From Bradyrhizobium sp. 200 (GTDB taxonomy: Bacteria; Pseudomonadota; Alphaproteobacteria; Rhizobiales; Xanthobacteraceae), in assembly GCF_023100945.1 (NCBI RefSeq), contig NZ_CP064689.1:9430729-9494728 (forward strand): a stretch of 64,000 nt of DNA, written 5' to 3'. Below the pieces are notes generated by a model. The model ran no database searches and was not told the origin of the DNA. It saw only the letters and a program-made list of their open reading frames with translations. The translations under genes were made by a program, and so were the position numbers. Positions 17,827 to 29,459 of this stretch are shown here, in pieces; the stretch's first letter is position 1, and the number at the start of each line of letters is the position of its first letter.

Positions 17827-18957
17827 TCAGGAGCCCGCGCGGTTGCCGAAGAAGTCCTTGACCTTGGTGAAGAAGCCCAATGCTTCCGGCTGGGTGGCGC
17901 CGGATGACAATTTTTCGAACTCGGCGAGCAGTTCCTGCTGCTTCTTGGTCAGATTCTGCGGCGTTTCGACCATGACCTGGACATACATGTCGCCGGTCTG
18001 GCGCGAGCGGAGCACCGGCATGCCTTTTGATGCAATGCGGAAACGACGGCCGGACTGCGTCCCGGCCGGCACTTTCACCTTGGTCTTGCCCTTGTCGATG
18101 GTCGGGACCTCGAATTCGCCGCCGAGCGCGGCCGCGACCATCGAGATCGGAACCCGGCAATGCAGATCGGCGCCGTCGCGCTGAAAGAACTCGTGGGTGG
18201 CCAGCGACAGGAAAATATAGAGATCGCCGGGCGGCCCGCCGCGGACGCCGGCCTCGCCTTCGCCGGCCAGCCGGATGCGCGTGCCGTCCTCGACGCCCTG
18301 CGGGATATTGACCGACAGCATGCGGTCGCGCGTCACCCGTCCCGAGCCCGCGCAGTTCGGGCAGGCATCCTCGATCATCTGGCCGCGGCCCTGACAGCCG
18401 GGGCAGGTCCGCTCCAGCGTGAAGAAGCCCTGCGCCTGCCGCACCCGGCCCGCACCGCCGCAGGTCGAGCAGGTCTTCGGCTTGGTGCCGGCCTTGGCGC
18501 CGGTGCCCGAACAGGGCTCGCAGGTGACCGAGACCGGAATCTCGATCTGCGCCGTCTTGCCCTGAAAAGCTTCCTCGAGCGTGATTTCCATGTTGTAGCG
18601 CAAATCGGCGCCGCGCTCGCGTCCACCGCCGCGCCGCTGCCCGGCCATGCCGAACAGGTCTTCGAAAATATCGGAGAATGACGAGGCAAAGCCGGCGCCG
18701 AAACCGGGACCGCCGCCGCCCATGCCCTGCTCGAACGCAGCATGGCCATAGCGGTCATAGGCGGCGCGCTTCTCGCCGTCCTTCAGGACCTCGTAGGCTT
18801 CGTTGATTTCCTTGAAGCGGACTTCGCTGGTGGCGTCGCCCGGATTCTTGTCCGGATGCCATTTCATCGCCAGCTTGCGGAACGCCGCCTTGAGCTTGGA
18901 CTCGTCCGCGTTCCGCTCGACTTCCAGGGTTTCGTAATAGCAGCGCTTGGTGGACAT
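17827..18957 (-). CDS. dnaJ: Chaperone DnaJ
   Basis: The Hsp40 co-chaperone stimulates DnaK ATPase. Its 376 residues include the J domain with HPD (residues 34-36), a Gly/Phe-rich linker ([17 protein letters not shown]), and four zinc-binding CxxCxGxG repeats ([32 protein letters not shown]), followed by the substrate-binding C-terminal domain. It lies 142 bp downstream of dnaK and is probably co-expressed from the heat-shock promoter at 21104-21134. Confidence 0.97.
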   Translation of the reverse strand: MSTKRCYYETLEVERNADESKLKAAFRKLAMKWHPDKNPGDATSEVRFKEINEAYEVLKDGEKRAAYDRYGHAAFEQGMGGGGPGFGAGFASSFSDIFEDLFGMAGQRRGGGRERGADLRYNMEITLEEAFQGKTAQIEIPVSVTCEPCSGTGAKAGTKPKTCSTCGGAGRVRQAQGFFTLERTCPGCQGRGQMIEDACPNCAGSGRVTRDRMLSVNIPQGVEDGTRIRLAGEGEAGVRGGPPGDLYIFLSLATHEFFQRDGADLHCRVPISMVAAALGGEFEVPTIDKGKTKVKVPAGTQSGRRFRIASKGMPVLRSRQTGDMYVQVMVETPQNLTKKQQELLAEFEKLSSGATQPEALGFFTKVKDFFGNRAGS

Positions 18958-19099
18958 CAGTCAGACCCGCCCGAAGTTCGTCTTCACGCCGAAGGGTGCT
19001 TCTCGAAAGATGCAGCCATCGGCTTAACGAAAAATGACCCCCACCCATCGAACGCAAGCCCGGCGCTCTTTTGGATGAGGGTCATGATCGAAAGCCCGC

Positions 19100-21001
<1,902 letters not shown>

Positions 21002-21103
21002 GGTCCTCATATCCTTCTTGTTGCGGCAGGTTGGCTGGGCCCTGGACGGCGCACCTAACCGAACCCCCAACGTTCAAATACTCGCGATATTGCGACGGTG
21101 AGC

Positions 21104-21134
21104 CTCATATAGGAGGGTGGGTTAGGCCTGCAAG
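21104..21134 (-). promoter_or_regulatory. RpoH (sigma-32) heat-shock promoter of dnaK
   Basis: Reading the minus strand, CTTG (21134-21131) is followed after 17 bases by CCTATATGAG (21113-21104). This fits the alphaproteobacterial RpoH consensus CTTG-N17/18-CYTATNTNNG at every specified base. It predicts a dnaK leader of roughly 95 nt. Confidence 0.85.
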
Positions 21135-21591
21135 GACTGAACGCAAGCTTAGGGCCTGAAAAGCCTGACGTTTGAAAGATTGTGTCAGCTCGCCCCGGGG
21201 CGGGCCAGCACCGGGAGCGGCGTTAAGAAATCGGCAAGACCTCATCGAGACCGCATCAAGAGCCGCCCATCGCTCGCGCCGCCGAATGGCTGCGCAATGT
21301 CCACCAAGCGGGCCTGGACGCTGTGGGAGGGGAGCGGTATTTGGCCGCTGGAAGCGCCTTAGAAAAGGTCGGATACCGGGCAGAATCCTGCAAAAAGCCG
21401 ATATATCGAAACGCAACGGGGGAACGGACGCCCACCCTGCCCTGTTGCAGGGACATCAAAACCGCTAAAAGCGGGCCGACTGGAACGACCCTGTCGTACC
21501 CCGAGGCCCCAAGATTCCACGAGATTCCAAGAGATTCCAAGAGCTGCATTGTCCGAACCGACGGCCTCCATGCAAACCCGGTAGATTCTCC
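21135..21591. other. Intergenic region upstream of dnaK promoter
   Basis: About 450 bp separate the dnaK promoter from the divergent secreted-protein gene. Short open frames here have no family features or consistent ribosome sites. The one visible structure is a 10-bp tandem repeat at 21511-21540. Confidence 0.5.
21511..21540 (+). repeat. Three 10-bp tandem repeats (GAGATTCCAA)
   Basis: AAGATTCCAC, GAGATTCCAA and GAGATTCCAA follow each other directly, about one DNA turn per unit, 52 bp before the start of the secreted-protein gene. The spacing would put a bound protein on one face of the helix. No known site matches. Confidence 0.7.
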
Positions 21592-22542
21592 ATGATGCCA
21601 CTTCGACACTTCGCTGCGGTCGCCCTGATCGTTGCCGCCAATTCCCTGGTGGTCTCTTCCGCGTTCGCTGCCGACCCGGTCTTCCCGCCGGGCGCCAGGG
21701 TCGGCATGACGCCGCTGGTCGGCCTCAACAAGGCCAGAACGTTCACGGGATTCGAGACCGAGGACCAGAGCGTCAAAGTGCTGGTCACCGACCTGCCCGC
21801 CGAAGCCTATGGCGAGGTCGCCAACGCCTTCAAGGCCAACCCGGGCGGCACCGGCGGCATCAAGCCGGAGAGCATCGAGACCGCGGCCGGGCTCGCCTAC
21901 TACACCGCCGAGAACGCCAGGGACGGCGCCACCAATGTGCGCCGCTATTCGATGATCCTGCCCGGCCCCACCTTCTCCGGCTATGTTGCCGTACAGGTGC
22001 CGGAGAACGCCGCCAAGATCTATACCGACGACGCCGTGCGCCAGATGTTCGCTTCCGCCGTGATCCGCAACGAGGTTCCGGTCGAGGAGCAGCTCGGGCT
22101 GCTGCCGTTCAAGATGAGCGAGCTCTCCAGTTTCAAGAACGTCCGCACGCTGGCGCCTGGCGCGGCCCTCATTCTCTCCGACGGCGACGAAAAAACCGGC
22201 TTCGAGGTCGCGCCCTTCATGATCATCGGCCTGATCGGCTCGACCGCGGCTTCGCCTGACGATCGCGGCCGCTTTGCCCAGCAGATCGCGACCACCATTC
22301 CCGGCGTGCGCGACGGCAGGATCACGATGTCCGAACCGGTCCGCATCGACGGCCAGCCCGGCTACGAGACGCGGATCGACGCCATCAGCGGCAAGGCCAA
22401 TACGCCGGTTACGATCGTGCAGTGGGTGCGGTTCGGCTCCCAGACCTCGATGCGCATCATCGGCTCTTCGCCGCGCGACGACTGGAGCAAGGCCTTTCCG
22501 CGCTTCCGCGCCGTCCGCGACGGAATTCATCCGCGCGGCTGA
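21592..22542 (+). CDS. Exported protein of unknown function
   Basis: The 316-residue protein has a Sec-type signal peptide (hydrophobic residues about 8-22, AFA-AD cleavage). I do not recognise a characterised family. The mature part looks like a soluble alpha/beta protein with strands such as YSMILPGPTFSGYVAVQVP and IVQWVRFGSQTSMRIIG (cited in part), and no obvious metal or nucleophile motif. Its codon use matches the backbone, so it is a genuine gene. It stands divergent from dnaK and upstream of the nicotinamidase gene, with about 100 bp between them. Periplasmic location is the only safe inference. Confidence 0.75.
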   Translation: MMPLRHFAAVALIVAANSLVVSSAFAADPVFPPGARVGMTPLVGLNKARTFTGFETEDQSVKVLVTDLPAEAYGEVANAFKANPGGTGGIKPESIETAAGLAYYTAENARDGATNVRRYSMILPGPTFSGYVAVQVPENAAKIYTDDAVRQMFASAVIRNEVPVEEQLGLLPFKMSELSSFKNVRTLAPGAALILSDGDEKTGFEVAPFMIIGLIGSTAASPDDRGRFAQQIATTIPGVRDGRITMSEPVRIDGQPGYETRIDAISGKANTPVTIVQWVRFGSQTSMRIIGSSPRDDWSKAFPRFRAVRDGIHPRG

Positions 22543-22642
22543 TCCGGAAATTTTCAAGCGCGCCGAAACTTCAGGCTTTCGTTCGTACACACGTGGAACT
22601 AGCATTTTCTCCGGTCGGGTTCATAAACCGGGGAGACGCACC

Positions 22643-23356
22643 ATGTTTACTCGCAGGCTGGTTTTGACAGGTCTCGGCGCGACGTCCGTCGCCGCCCTCG
22701 TCCCATCAGCGCTCTGGGCCGCGCCGATCAAGCCCGACGAGGCATCCGCGCTGATCGTCATCGACGTGCAAAACTGTTTCCTGCCGGGCGGGAGCCTTGC
22801 GGTCAAAGACGGCGAGCAGGTCGTTCCCGTCATCAACCGCCTCGCCAAGGGCTTTGCCAATGTGGTGATGACGCAGGACTGGCACACGTCGGGCCATGTC
22901 TCGTTCGCGTCGACGCATTCCGGCAAGAAGCCGTTCGAGACCGTTAATCTCCCCTACGGCAAGCAGGTGCTGTGGCCCGATCACTGCGTGCAGGGCACTG
23001 AGGGCGCGTCGCTATCGAAAGACCTGGCGATTCCGCATGCCGGGCTCGTCATCCGCAAGGGCTTTCACAAGGACGTCGACAGCTATTCGGCCTTCACCGA
23101 GGCGGACGGCAAGACCACGACGGGACTCGCCGCCTACTTGAAGGCGCGCAAGGTGAAGCGCGTGTTCCTGGCGGGCCTCGCCACCGACTTCTGCGTGGCA
23201 TGGAGCGCGCTCGATGCGCGCAAGGCGGGCTTTGAGACCTATGTGATCGAAGACGCCTGCCGCGGCATCGACACCCAGGGCTCGCTCGCCAAGGCCTGGG
23301 CCGACATGACCAAGGCCGGCGTCAAGCGCATTCAGTCGGGGGACATCGCGGGTTAG
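22643..23356 (+). CDS. pncA: Nicotinamidase/pyrazinamidase-like hydrolase with Tat-type leader
   Basis: The 237-residue isochorismatase-fold hydrolase has the catalytic triad of nicotinamidases: D41 (VIDVQNCF), K139 (VIRKGFHKD) and C184 ([12 protein letters not shown]). Metal ligands DWH at 79-81 and H85 are also present. It converts nicotinamide to nicotinate for NAD salvage. Unlike the usual cytoplasmic enzyme it begins [15 protein letters not shown] and ends the leader at LWA-AP, a twin-arginine export signal. The ATG at 22643 is preferred, since the frame upstream is a shadow of the preceding gene. It ends 4 bp inside grpE, which converges. Confidence 0.87.
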   Translation: MFTRRLVLTGLGATSVAALVPSALWAAPIKPDEASALIVIDVQNCFLPGGSLAVKDGEQVVPVINRLAKGFANVVMTQDWHTSGHVSFASTHSGKKPFETVNLPYGKQVLWPDHCVQGTEGASLSKDLAIPHAGLVIRKGFHKDVDSYSAFTEADGKTTTGLAAYLKARKVKRVFLAGLATDFCVAWSALDARKAGFETYVIEDACRGIDTQGSLAKAWADMTKAGVKRIQSGDIAG

Positions 23357-23964
23357 TCCTGCTCGGAGGGAGCCGCCGCCGGCGCGGCCTTTGCGCCGCC
23401 CTTGGAGACGGCGACCAGCGCCGGACGCAGCACGCGCTCGCCGATCATGAAGCCGGCCTGCACGACCTGAACCACCGTCCCCGACGGAACGGACGGATCG
23501 GGCACTTCGTACATCGCCTGCTGGAAGTTGGGGTCGAACTTTTCGCCCGACGGATCGAACTTCTTGACGCCGTTCTTTTCCAGCGTGTTGAGCAGCGAGC
23601 GCTCGGTCAGCTCGACGCCCTCGATGAAGGCCTTGATGCCGGGGTCGGCAGTCTCCCGGGCCTCGGGTGGAATGGCGTCGAGCGCGCGCTGCAGATTGTC
23701 GGCGATATCGAGAATGTCGCGCGCAAACCCGGTGATGCCATACATCTTTGAATCGGCCACCTCGCGCCTGGTGCGCTGGCGCAGGTTTTCCATTTCCGCC
23801 AGCGTGCGCAGCACTTTGTCGCGCGCCTCGGCCAGTTCCTTGGTCAGTGCCTCATTCGACCCTTCCTCGGGATCGTCGGGCATGATGTAGGGTTTTGAGA
23901 CCACGGGCTCGCCGGTCTGGGCCGGTTTCACCGCATCATCACTCGGCCGGTTGGGATCGGTCAT
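23353..23964 (-). CDS. grpE: Nucleotide exchange factor GrpE
   Basis: GrpE releases ADP from DnaK. The 203-residue protein has a disordered acidic N terminus, a long coiled coil (about residues 38-90, [15 protein letters not shown]) and the beta-wing motif [20 protein letters not shown] near the C terminus. It overlaps the 3' end of pncA by 4 bp and lies downstream of hrcA on the same strand. A weak CTTG/GATATC pair at 24046-24016 could be its promoter; this is not a confident RpoH site. Confidence 0.96.
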   Translation of the reverse strand: MTDPNRPSDDAVKPAQTGEPVVSKPYIMPDDPEEGSNEALTKELAEARDKVLRTLAEMENLRQRTRREVADSKMYGITGFARDILDIADNLQRALDAIPPEARETADPGIKAFIEGVELTERSLLNTLEKNGVKKFDPSGEKFDPNFQQAMYEVPDPSVPSGTVVQVVQAGFMIGERVLRPALVAVSKGGAKAAPAAAPSEQD

Positions 23965-24053
23965 AAGACTGCCTTCTCAAAAAACGCATCTGGTTCGATG
24001 GGGATTTGCTAGGCGGGATATCGTGCTTTAGGGGCCGAAAATCAAGCACAACG

Positions 24054-24110
24054 TAGCGTTTTCGAGCGAAGTGGGCGCCGGTTCGCGTGAAGAAAACTCG
24101 TCAAAACGAG
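24054..24110 (-). repeat. Dispersed GCGTTTTC...GAAAACGC repeat, copy 2
   Basis: The sequence tagcgttttcgagcgaag, then tggg, then gccggttcgcgtgaagaaaa, is the reverse complement of the copies at 30827-30876 and 50362-50412. It lies between hrcA and grpE, both minus strand, so it would be transcribed if they form one message. Confidence 0.75.
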
Positions 24111-24139
24111 GACCCGGAATGAGGCCCTATTCGGGCGGA

Positions 24140-25228
24140 TTAGCCGCCCAGCATCCGGCTGACGATCCGGGCGGCGTAATCCACGGTCGGAATCACCCTT
24201 GCATAGTTCAGCCGCGTCGGCCCGATCACGCCGAGAACGCCAACGATGCGGCCCGAAGCGTCGCCATAGGGCGCGATGATGGTGGAGGAGCCGGACAGCG
24301 AAAACAGCTTGTTCTCCGATCCGATGAAAATTCGCACGCCTTCGGCGCGCTCGGCGCGGCCCAGCAGGTCGATCACGCCGCGCTTGGTCTCGAGATCGTC
24401 GAACAGCGACTTGACGCGTTCGAGATCCTCCAGCGCGTGGAGGTCTTCCAGCAGATTGGCATGCCCGCGCACGATCAATTGCCGGTCGTCGGTTTCGCCG
24501 CCGGACCAGCTCGCGATGCCGGCGGCAATCACCTTTTGCGTCAACTGATCGAGTTCGACGCGGCTCTGGGTCAGCGCGGTTTCGAGCTCCAGCCGCGCTT
24601 CGGCGAGCGTGCGGCCGCGAATCCGCGCATTGAGGAAATTGGTCGCCTCCGTCAGCGCGGAGGAGGGAACGCCAGGCGGCAGCGCCAGCACGCGGTTTTC
24701 GACCTGGCCGTCTTCGCCGACCAGCACCACCAGCGCGCGTTCCGGCTCCAGCCGCACGAATTCGATGTGCTTCAGCCGCGAATTCGATTTGGCGGTCAGC
24801 ACCACCGCGGCAGCCCTGGTGAGGCCGGAGAGCCGCGTCAGCGCTTCACCCAGCGCTGCCTCGACCGATTGCGCGCGCCCGACGGAAGCAAGCTGGCTCT
24901 GGATCGATTCCCGCTCCGGTTCGGTGAGATCGCCGACCTGCATCAAGGCATCGACGAAGAAGCGCAGGCCAAGTTCGGTGGGCAATCGCCCCGCCGAGGT
25001 ATGCGGCGCATAGATCAGCCCAAGCGCTTCGAGGTCCGACATCACGTTGCGGACGGAAGCCGGCGACAGCGGCACCGCGATCAGGCGGGAAATGTTGCGC
25101 GAGCCGACCGGATCGCCGGTGGCGAGATAGCTCTCGACAATTTGACGAAAAATATCGCGCGAGCGCTCATTGAGCTGGGCAAGCCCGGTATGCGGCGCGA
25201 TCAGGCCAATCGGATCGTGGTGGGCCAC
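24140..25228 (-). CDS. hrcA: Heat-inducible transcription repressor HrcA
   Basis: The 362-residue protein has the N-terminal winged helix ([19 protein letters not shown], then SRNISRLI and [17 protein letters not shown]) and the HrcA ligand/dimer domain with [21 protein letters not shown] (cited in part). It represses groESL-type genes by binding CIRCE elements. I saw no CIRCE element in this window, including upstream of dnaK, so its targets are elsewhere. It precedes grpE on the same strand and is divergent from rph. Confidence 0.96.
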   Translation of the reverse strand: MAHHDPIGLIAPHTGLAQLNERSRDIFRQIVESYLATGDPVGSRNISRLIAVPLSPASVRNVMSDLEALGLIYAPHTSAGRLPTELGLRFFVDALMQVGDLTEPERESIQSQLASVGRAQSVEAALGEALTRLSGLTRAAAVVLTAKSNSRLKHIEFVRLEPERALVVLVGEDGQVENRVLALPPGVPSSALTEATNFLNARIRGRTLAEARLELETALTQSRVELDQLTQKVIAAGIASWSGGETDDRQLIVRGHANLLEDLHALEDLERVKSLFDDLETKRGVIDLLGRAERAEGVRIFIGSENKLFSLSGSSTIIAPYGDASGRIVGVLGVIGPTRLNYARVIPTVDYAARIVSRMLGG

Positions 25229-25381
25229 TGTTAACTCCTTAGCTCCCTAATTTGTCGCTCCGGCGGGCCGATGACAAGCAGGCATTCGCCCCCGAAACAG
25301 GCCAAAAGCCCTTGCCGCTGCGCACGCCCCCACCTACAAGCACCGCGAACGAATTTTCGCTCGATTTCGAAAGGATTTCCC

Positions 25382-26095
25382 ATGCGGCCAAGCCGCCGTG
25401 CGCCCGACCAGTTGCGCCCCGTGTCGCTGGAACGCGGCGTGGTCAAATATGCCGAAGGTTCCTGCATGGTGAAATTCGGCGACACCCATGTGCTGGTCAC
25501 GGCGACGCTGGAAGAACGGCTGCCGCCGTGGCTGAAGGGCCAGGGCCGCGGCTGGGTCACGGCCGAATATGGCATGCTGCCGCGCGCCACGCTGGAACGC
25601 ACCCGCCGCGAGGCAGCCGCCGGCAAGCAGGGCGGGCGTACCGTCGAGATCCAGCGGCTGATCGGTCGCTCGTTGCGCGCAGCCGTCGACCTCGAGGCGC
25701 TCGGCGAGCGCCAGATCACCGTCGACTGCGACGTGATCCAGGCCGATGGCGGCACGCGCACGGCCTCGATTACCGGCGCCTGGGTGGCGCTGGCCGACTG
25801 CATCTCGTGGATGAAGAATCGCAACATGCTCAAAGCCAACGTGCTGCGCGACAATGTCGCCGCGATCTCCTGCGGCATCTATCAGGGCACGCCGGTACTC
25901 GACCTCGACTATGCCGAGGATTCCGAGGCCGAGACCGACGCCAATTTCGTCATGACCGGCGACGGCCGCATCATCGAGGTGCAGGGCACCGCCGAGAAGA
26001 CGCCGTTCTCGCAGGACGAGTTCCTCGCGCTGATGGAACTGGCGCGCAAGGGTGTCGCGCGTCTGGTGGACTTGCAGAAGCTGGCCGTCGCGTAG
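25382..26095 (+). CDS. rph: Ribonuclease PH
   Basis: This phosphate-dependent 3'-5' exoribonuclease trims tRNA 3' ends. The start [19 protein letters not shown] gives 237 residues, matching the usual 238. The phosphate-site arginines in [21 protein letters not shown] and the catalytic-core [20 protein letters not shown] (cited in part) are intact. It heads the plus-strand cluster rph-rdgB-hemW. Confidence 0.97.
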   Translation: MRPSRRAPDQLRPVSLERGVVKYAEGSCMVKFGDTHVLVTATLEERLPPWLKGQGRGWVTAEYGMLPRATLERTRREAAAGKQGGRTVEIQRLIGRSLRAAVDLEALGERQITVDCDVIQADGGTRTASITGAWVALADCISWMKNRNMLKANVLRDNVAAISCGIYQGTPVLDLDYAEDSEAETDANFVMTGDGRIIEVQGTAEKTPFSQDEFLALMELARKGVARLVDLQKLAVA

Positions 26096-26106
26096 TCAGA
26101 TCGCTC

Positions 26107-26736
26107 ATGCACCGTCGAATCACCGGCGCCCTCGTGATCGCGACCCACAATCCCGGCAAGCTCGCCGAGATGCGGGAACTGCTGGCGCCGCACGGCGTCG
26201 AGGTGGTTTCCGCGGGCGAGCTCGGCCTCGGCGAGCCCGAGGAAACCGGCCAGACGTTTCGGGCGAACGCGGCGCTCAAGGCGATCGCGGCCGCGAAAGC
26301 CGCGCAACTGCCGGCCTTTGCCGATGATTCCGGCCTCGCGGTCGATGCGCTGGACGGCGCTCCCGGCATCTACTCGGCGCGCTGGGCCGGCGAGGGCAAG
26401 GATTTCATGGCGGCGATGAGCCGGGTCGAGCGCCTGCTGCAGGAGCGCGGCGCAACCACGCCCGACAAGCGCAAGGCGCATTTCGTCTCGGCGCTGTGCG
26501 TGGCTTGGCCCGACGGCCATCTCGAAGAGGTCGAGGCCCGCACCGATGGAACTTTGGTCTGGCCACCCCGCGGCACCGCCGGTTTCGGCTATGATCCGGC
26601 GTTCCTGCCCGACGGGCACGTCAGGACCTTTGGCGAGATGACCTCAATCGAGAAGCACGGCCTGCCCCCGCTCGGCCTCGGCCTGTCGCACCGGGCGCGT
26701 GCCTTCGTCAAACTGGCGGAGATCTGCCTTGGCTAG
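26107..26736 (+). CDS. rdgB: XTP/dITP pyrophosphatase (RdgB/HAM1)
   Basis: A house-cleaning enzyme that hydrolyses dITP and XTP to monophosphates to keep them out of DNA. The 209-residue product has the family start [36 protein letters not shown] (cited in part) and [12 protein letters not shown]. It begins 11 bp after the rph stop. Its last 8 bases overlap the likely TTG start of hemW. Confidence 0.96.
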   Translation: MHRRITGALVIATHNPGKLAEMRELLAPHGVEVVSAGELGLGEPEETGQTFRANAALKAIAAAKAAQLPAFADDSGLAVDALDGAPGIYSARWAGEGKDFMAAMSRVERLLQERGATTPDKRKAHFVSALCVAWPDGHLEEVEARTDGTLVWPPRGTAGFGYDPAFLPDGHVRTFGEMTSIEKHGLPPLGLGLSHRARAFVKLAEICLG

Positions 26737-27901
26737 CGCCGAACGCCATCACGCGAGGGGAGCCGCCTTCGGCGTCTACGTGCACTGGCCGTTCTGCCTG
26801 TCGAAGTGCCCGTATTGCGACTTCAACAGCCACGTCCGCCACGCGCCGATCGACGAAGAACGTTTTGCCCGCGCCTTTGCGCGCGAGATCGAGACCACAG
26901 CGGCGCGCGCGCCTGATCGAACCGTAACGTCGATCTTTCTCGGCGGCGGCACGCCATCGCTGATGCAGCCGCAAACGGTCGGCGCAATCCTGGATTCGAT
27001 CGCCAAGCATTGGCGCGTCGCCGGCAATGTCGAGGTGACGCTGGAGGCCAATCCGACCAGCGTGGAGGCTACGCGGTTTCGCGGCTATCGCACAGCCGGC
27101 GTCAACCGTGTCTCGCTCGGCGTGCAGGCGCTCGACGACGCCTCGCTGAAGGCGCTCGGACGATTGCACAGCGCGCGCGAGGCGCTGGATGCGGTCGCGA
27201 TCGCGCGCGGCGCGTTCGACCGCTACTCGTTCGACCTGATCTACGCCCGCCCCGACCAGACGCCGCAGATGTGGGCGGACGAATTGAAGCTCGCGATCTC
27301 CGAAGCCGCCGAACATCTGTCGCTCTACCAGCTCACGATCGAGGAAGGCACGCCGTTCTTCGGCCTGCATGCGGCGGGCAAATTGAAAACACCGGACGAG
27401 GCGATGGCTCGCGCGCTCTACGATGTGACGCAGGAAGTGTGCGCGCATCATGGCCTGCCGGCCTACGAGATTTCCAATCACGCCCGCGCAGGCGCCGCGT
27501 GCCAGCATAATCTGGTCTACTGGCGCGGCGACGAATATGCCGGCATTGGCCCAGGCGCGCATGGGCGTCTCGACATCGACGGCGCGAGGCACGCGATCGC
27601 GACCGAGAAACGCCCCGAGGCCTGGCTGATGCGCGTCGAGGCCAACGGCCATGGCGTGGTGACCGACGATTCGCTCAACAGCGAAGAACGCGCCGATGAA
27701 TTCCTGCTGATGGGATTGCGGCTCGCCGAGGGCATCGATCCCCGGCGTTATGCGGCGCTGTCCGGACGCACGCTCGATCCGGGCCGGATCGCCGTATTGC
27801 GCGAGGAAGGTGCCATCATCGTCGATGCCGACGGCAGGCTGCGCGTGACCAAGGATGGATTTCCGGTGCTCGACGCAGTGGTTGCGGATCTCGCGGCGTA
27901 G
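26729..27901 (+). CDS. hemW: HemW-like radical SAM heme chaperone
   Basis: The 390-residue protein (often misnamed coproporphyrinogen III oxidase) has the radical-SAM cluster motif CLSKCPYC and the following LGGGTPSL. HemW proteins carry heme to respiratory apo-proteins rather than oxidising coproporphyrinogen. The C-terminal HemW domain is present ([17 protein letters not shown]). The TTG at 26729 is chosen because GGAG lies 7 bases upstream and homology begins right after; an in-frame ATG at 26699 is possible. Overlap with rdgB suggests coupled translation. Confidence 0.92.
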   Translation: MASAERHHARGAAFGVYVHWPFCLSKCPYCDFNSHVRHAPIDEERFARAFAREIETTAARAPDRTVTSIFLGGGTPSLMQPQTVGAILDSIAKHWRVAGNVEVTLEANPTSVEATRFRGYRTAGVNRVSLGVQALDDASLKALGRLHSAREALDAVAIARGAFDRYSFDLIYARPDQTPQMWADELKLAISEAAEHLSLYQLTIEEGTPFFGLHAAGKLKTPDEAMARALYDVTQEVCAHHGLPAYEISNHARAGAACQHNLVYWRGDEYAGIGPGAHGRLDIDGARHAIATEKRPEAWLMRVEANGHGVVTDDSLNSEERADEFLLMGLRLAEGIDPRRYAALSGRTLDPGRIAVLREEGAIIVDADGRLRVTKDGFPVLDAVVADLAA

Positions 27902-27911
27902 CCCCGAAGCC

Positions 27912-28001
27912 GTAGCCCGGATGGAGCGCAGCGCAATCCGGGATAAGTCTTTCAGGCGGCGAGAGGGTCCCCGGGTTACGCTTTCGCTCCACCCGGGCTA
28001 C
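27912..28001. repeat. Palindromic GTAGCCCGGAT repeat, copy 1
   Basis: The outer ends gtagcccgg and ccgggctac are exact inverses, with inner arms aatccggg and cccgggtt. It fills the gap between the convergent hemW and LpoA-like genes, so it may serve both as a transcription stop. Copy 2 is at 49025-49111. This family is well known by eye in Bradyrhizobium and Rhodopseudomonas intergenic DNA. Confidence 0.75.
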
Positions 28002-28018
28002 GCGACTGCGACCAACAC

Positions 28019-29227
28019 CTACGCCCCAAAACTCTTCGGCGAACCGGCAACCGGCGTGCTGCCGCCGCTGGCGACCTTCATCACCGCAAGCCCGCGCTCA
28101 TTGCTGCCGTCGGAGCGGAAGCGGAACAGGCCGTCGATGCCGGCAAAGCCCGACGGGTTGGTCAGCGTTTCCGGCGCAAAACGTTGGCTGCCCTGCTTCG
28201 ACAGCGCGGCGACCAGTGCGACCGCATCATAGGCAAGCGTTGCGGTGCGCACAGGATCGGCGCCGTATTTGGCGCGGTAGCGGCCGGAGAAGGCGCGGAA
28301 GCCCGACGGATCGGGCGCGGCATAGAGCCCGCCCTGCAGCGGAGCGCTCGCATAGACGCGCGGATTGTCCCACAGCCCGGTGCCGAGCAACTGGATATTG
28401 CGCAGATTCGCGCCTGCCGCGGTCAAGGCGTCCGCCGTCGCCACGACCGATTCGCCGTCGTCGGCGATGAACAGCGCATCCGCCGAGCCGAGCGACTGCG
28501 CCACCGTCCGAGCCGCGGCCGAACGATCGGAGGCGTATTTCTCGAAGGCGACCATACGCCCCCTGCGGCCGACCGCCTGCTTGAAGGCTGCTTCCACCAC
28601 ATTGCCGTAGGCGTTGTCGGGCAATAGCGCCGCGAAAGATTTCTTTCCGATGCCGGCGGAATAATCGACGATCCGGTTGACGTCGGATTCGGGCAGGAAG
28701 CTCAGGAGATAAACGCCGCGTCCGGCCACGCTTGAGTCGGTCGAGAACGCGATCACCGAAACGCCGCGCGCGCGCGTCAGTTGCGCGGTCGCCGGCACCG
28801 AGGCCGCGAACAGCGGACCCAGAATGATTTCCGCGCCCTCGCCGAGCGCCTGCTGGGTGACCTGCTGGGCGCCTTGCGGGCTGCCGCCGTCATCCTTGAT
28901 CAGAAGCTGGATGTTGGGATTCTGGAATTCCGCCAGCGCCATCTCGGCCGCGTTCTTCATCGATTGCGCGGCGACGCCGGCATTACCGGCGGCCGAGAGC
29001 GGCAGGATCAGGCCGACCTTGACCTGCCCGGTGCCGACCGCAAGCGGCTGTTGCTGCGGACCCGGCGGTCCCTCGGGTTGGGACGGGCCGAACGGGCTGG
29101 AAATCTGACCACCGGAGCAGGCGCCGAGCAACGGCGCGCCGAGAATAAGACCAACTGCCGTCCGCCGGGTCGGTCCTGACAGCCGAGCATCCGGGGATCC
29201 ATGCTTGGGATTGAGCGGGCCTACCAT
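28019..29227 (-). CDS. LpoA-like penicillin-binding-protein activator / periplasmic-binding-fold lipoprotein
   Basis: The 402-residue protein has a lipoprotein signal ending in a lipobox (LGAPLLGAC), then a Pro/Gly/Gln-rich linker and a Leu/Ile/Val-type periplasmic-binding fold beginning VKVGLILPLSAAGNAGVAAQSMKNA (cited in part). This matches the YraM/LpoA-like family encoded next to rsmI and the YraN gene in many proteobacteria, where LpoA activates PBP1A. The ATG at 29227 is preferred over a longer frame, as it puts the signal peptide near the N terminus. It is divergent from rsmI. The PBP link is known for gammaproteobacteria and inferred here. Confidence 0.82.
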   Translation of the reverse strand: MVGPLNPKHGSPDARLSGPTRRTAVGLILGAPLLGACSGGQISSPFGPSQPEGPPGPQQQPLAVGTGQVKVGLILPLSAAGNAGVAAQSMKNAAEMALAEFQNPNIQLLIKDDGGSPQGAQQVTQQALGEGAEIILGPLFAASVPATAQLTRARGVSVIAFSTDSSVAGRGVYLLSFLPESDVNRIVDYSAGIGKKSFAALLPDNAYGNVVEAAFKQAVGRRGRMVAFEKYASDRSAAARTVAQSLGSADALFIADDGESVVATADALTAAGANLRNIQLLGTGLWDNPRVYASAPLQGGLYAAPDPSGFRAFSGRYRAKYGADPVRTATLAYDAVALVAALSKQGSQRFAPETLTNPSGFAGIDGLFRFRSDGSNERGLAVMKVASGGSTPVAGSPKSFGA

Positions 29228-29459
29228 CTTGTCTCTATCTCTTGACCGACCGCCGTCGGCCAGGATTCCGGCTTTCTGAGCCGAAGCACCTGAACCGCTA
29301 CTGAACCCACATGCGGGATTCTGCAATATTGTCGAGGATTAGTTAACCAAAACAAAAGGATTACGGCCCCGCCGCGACATGCAAATGGCGGGGAACTTCC
29401 GCCTTGTCTCCCTCCCGCCGGATATGGCGCTTGCACCAAGAGCCCTCTAGATTGCCACT

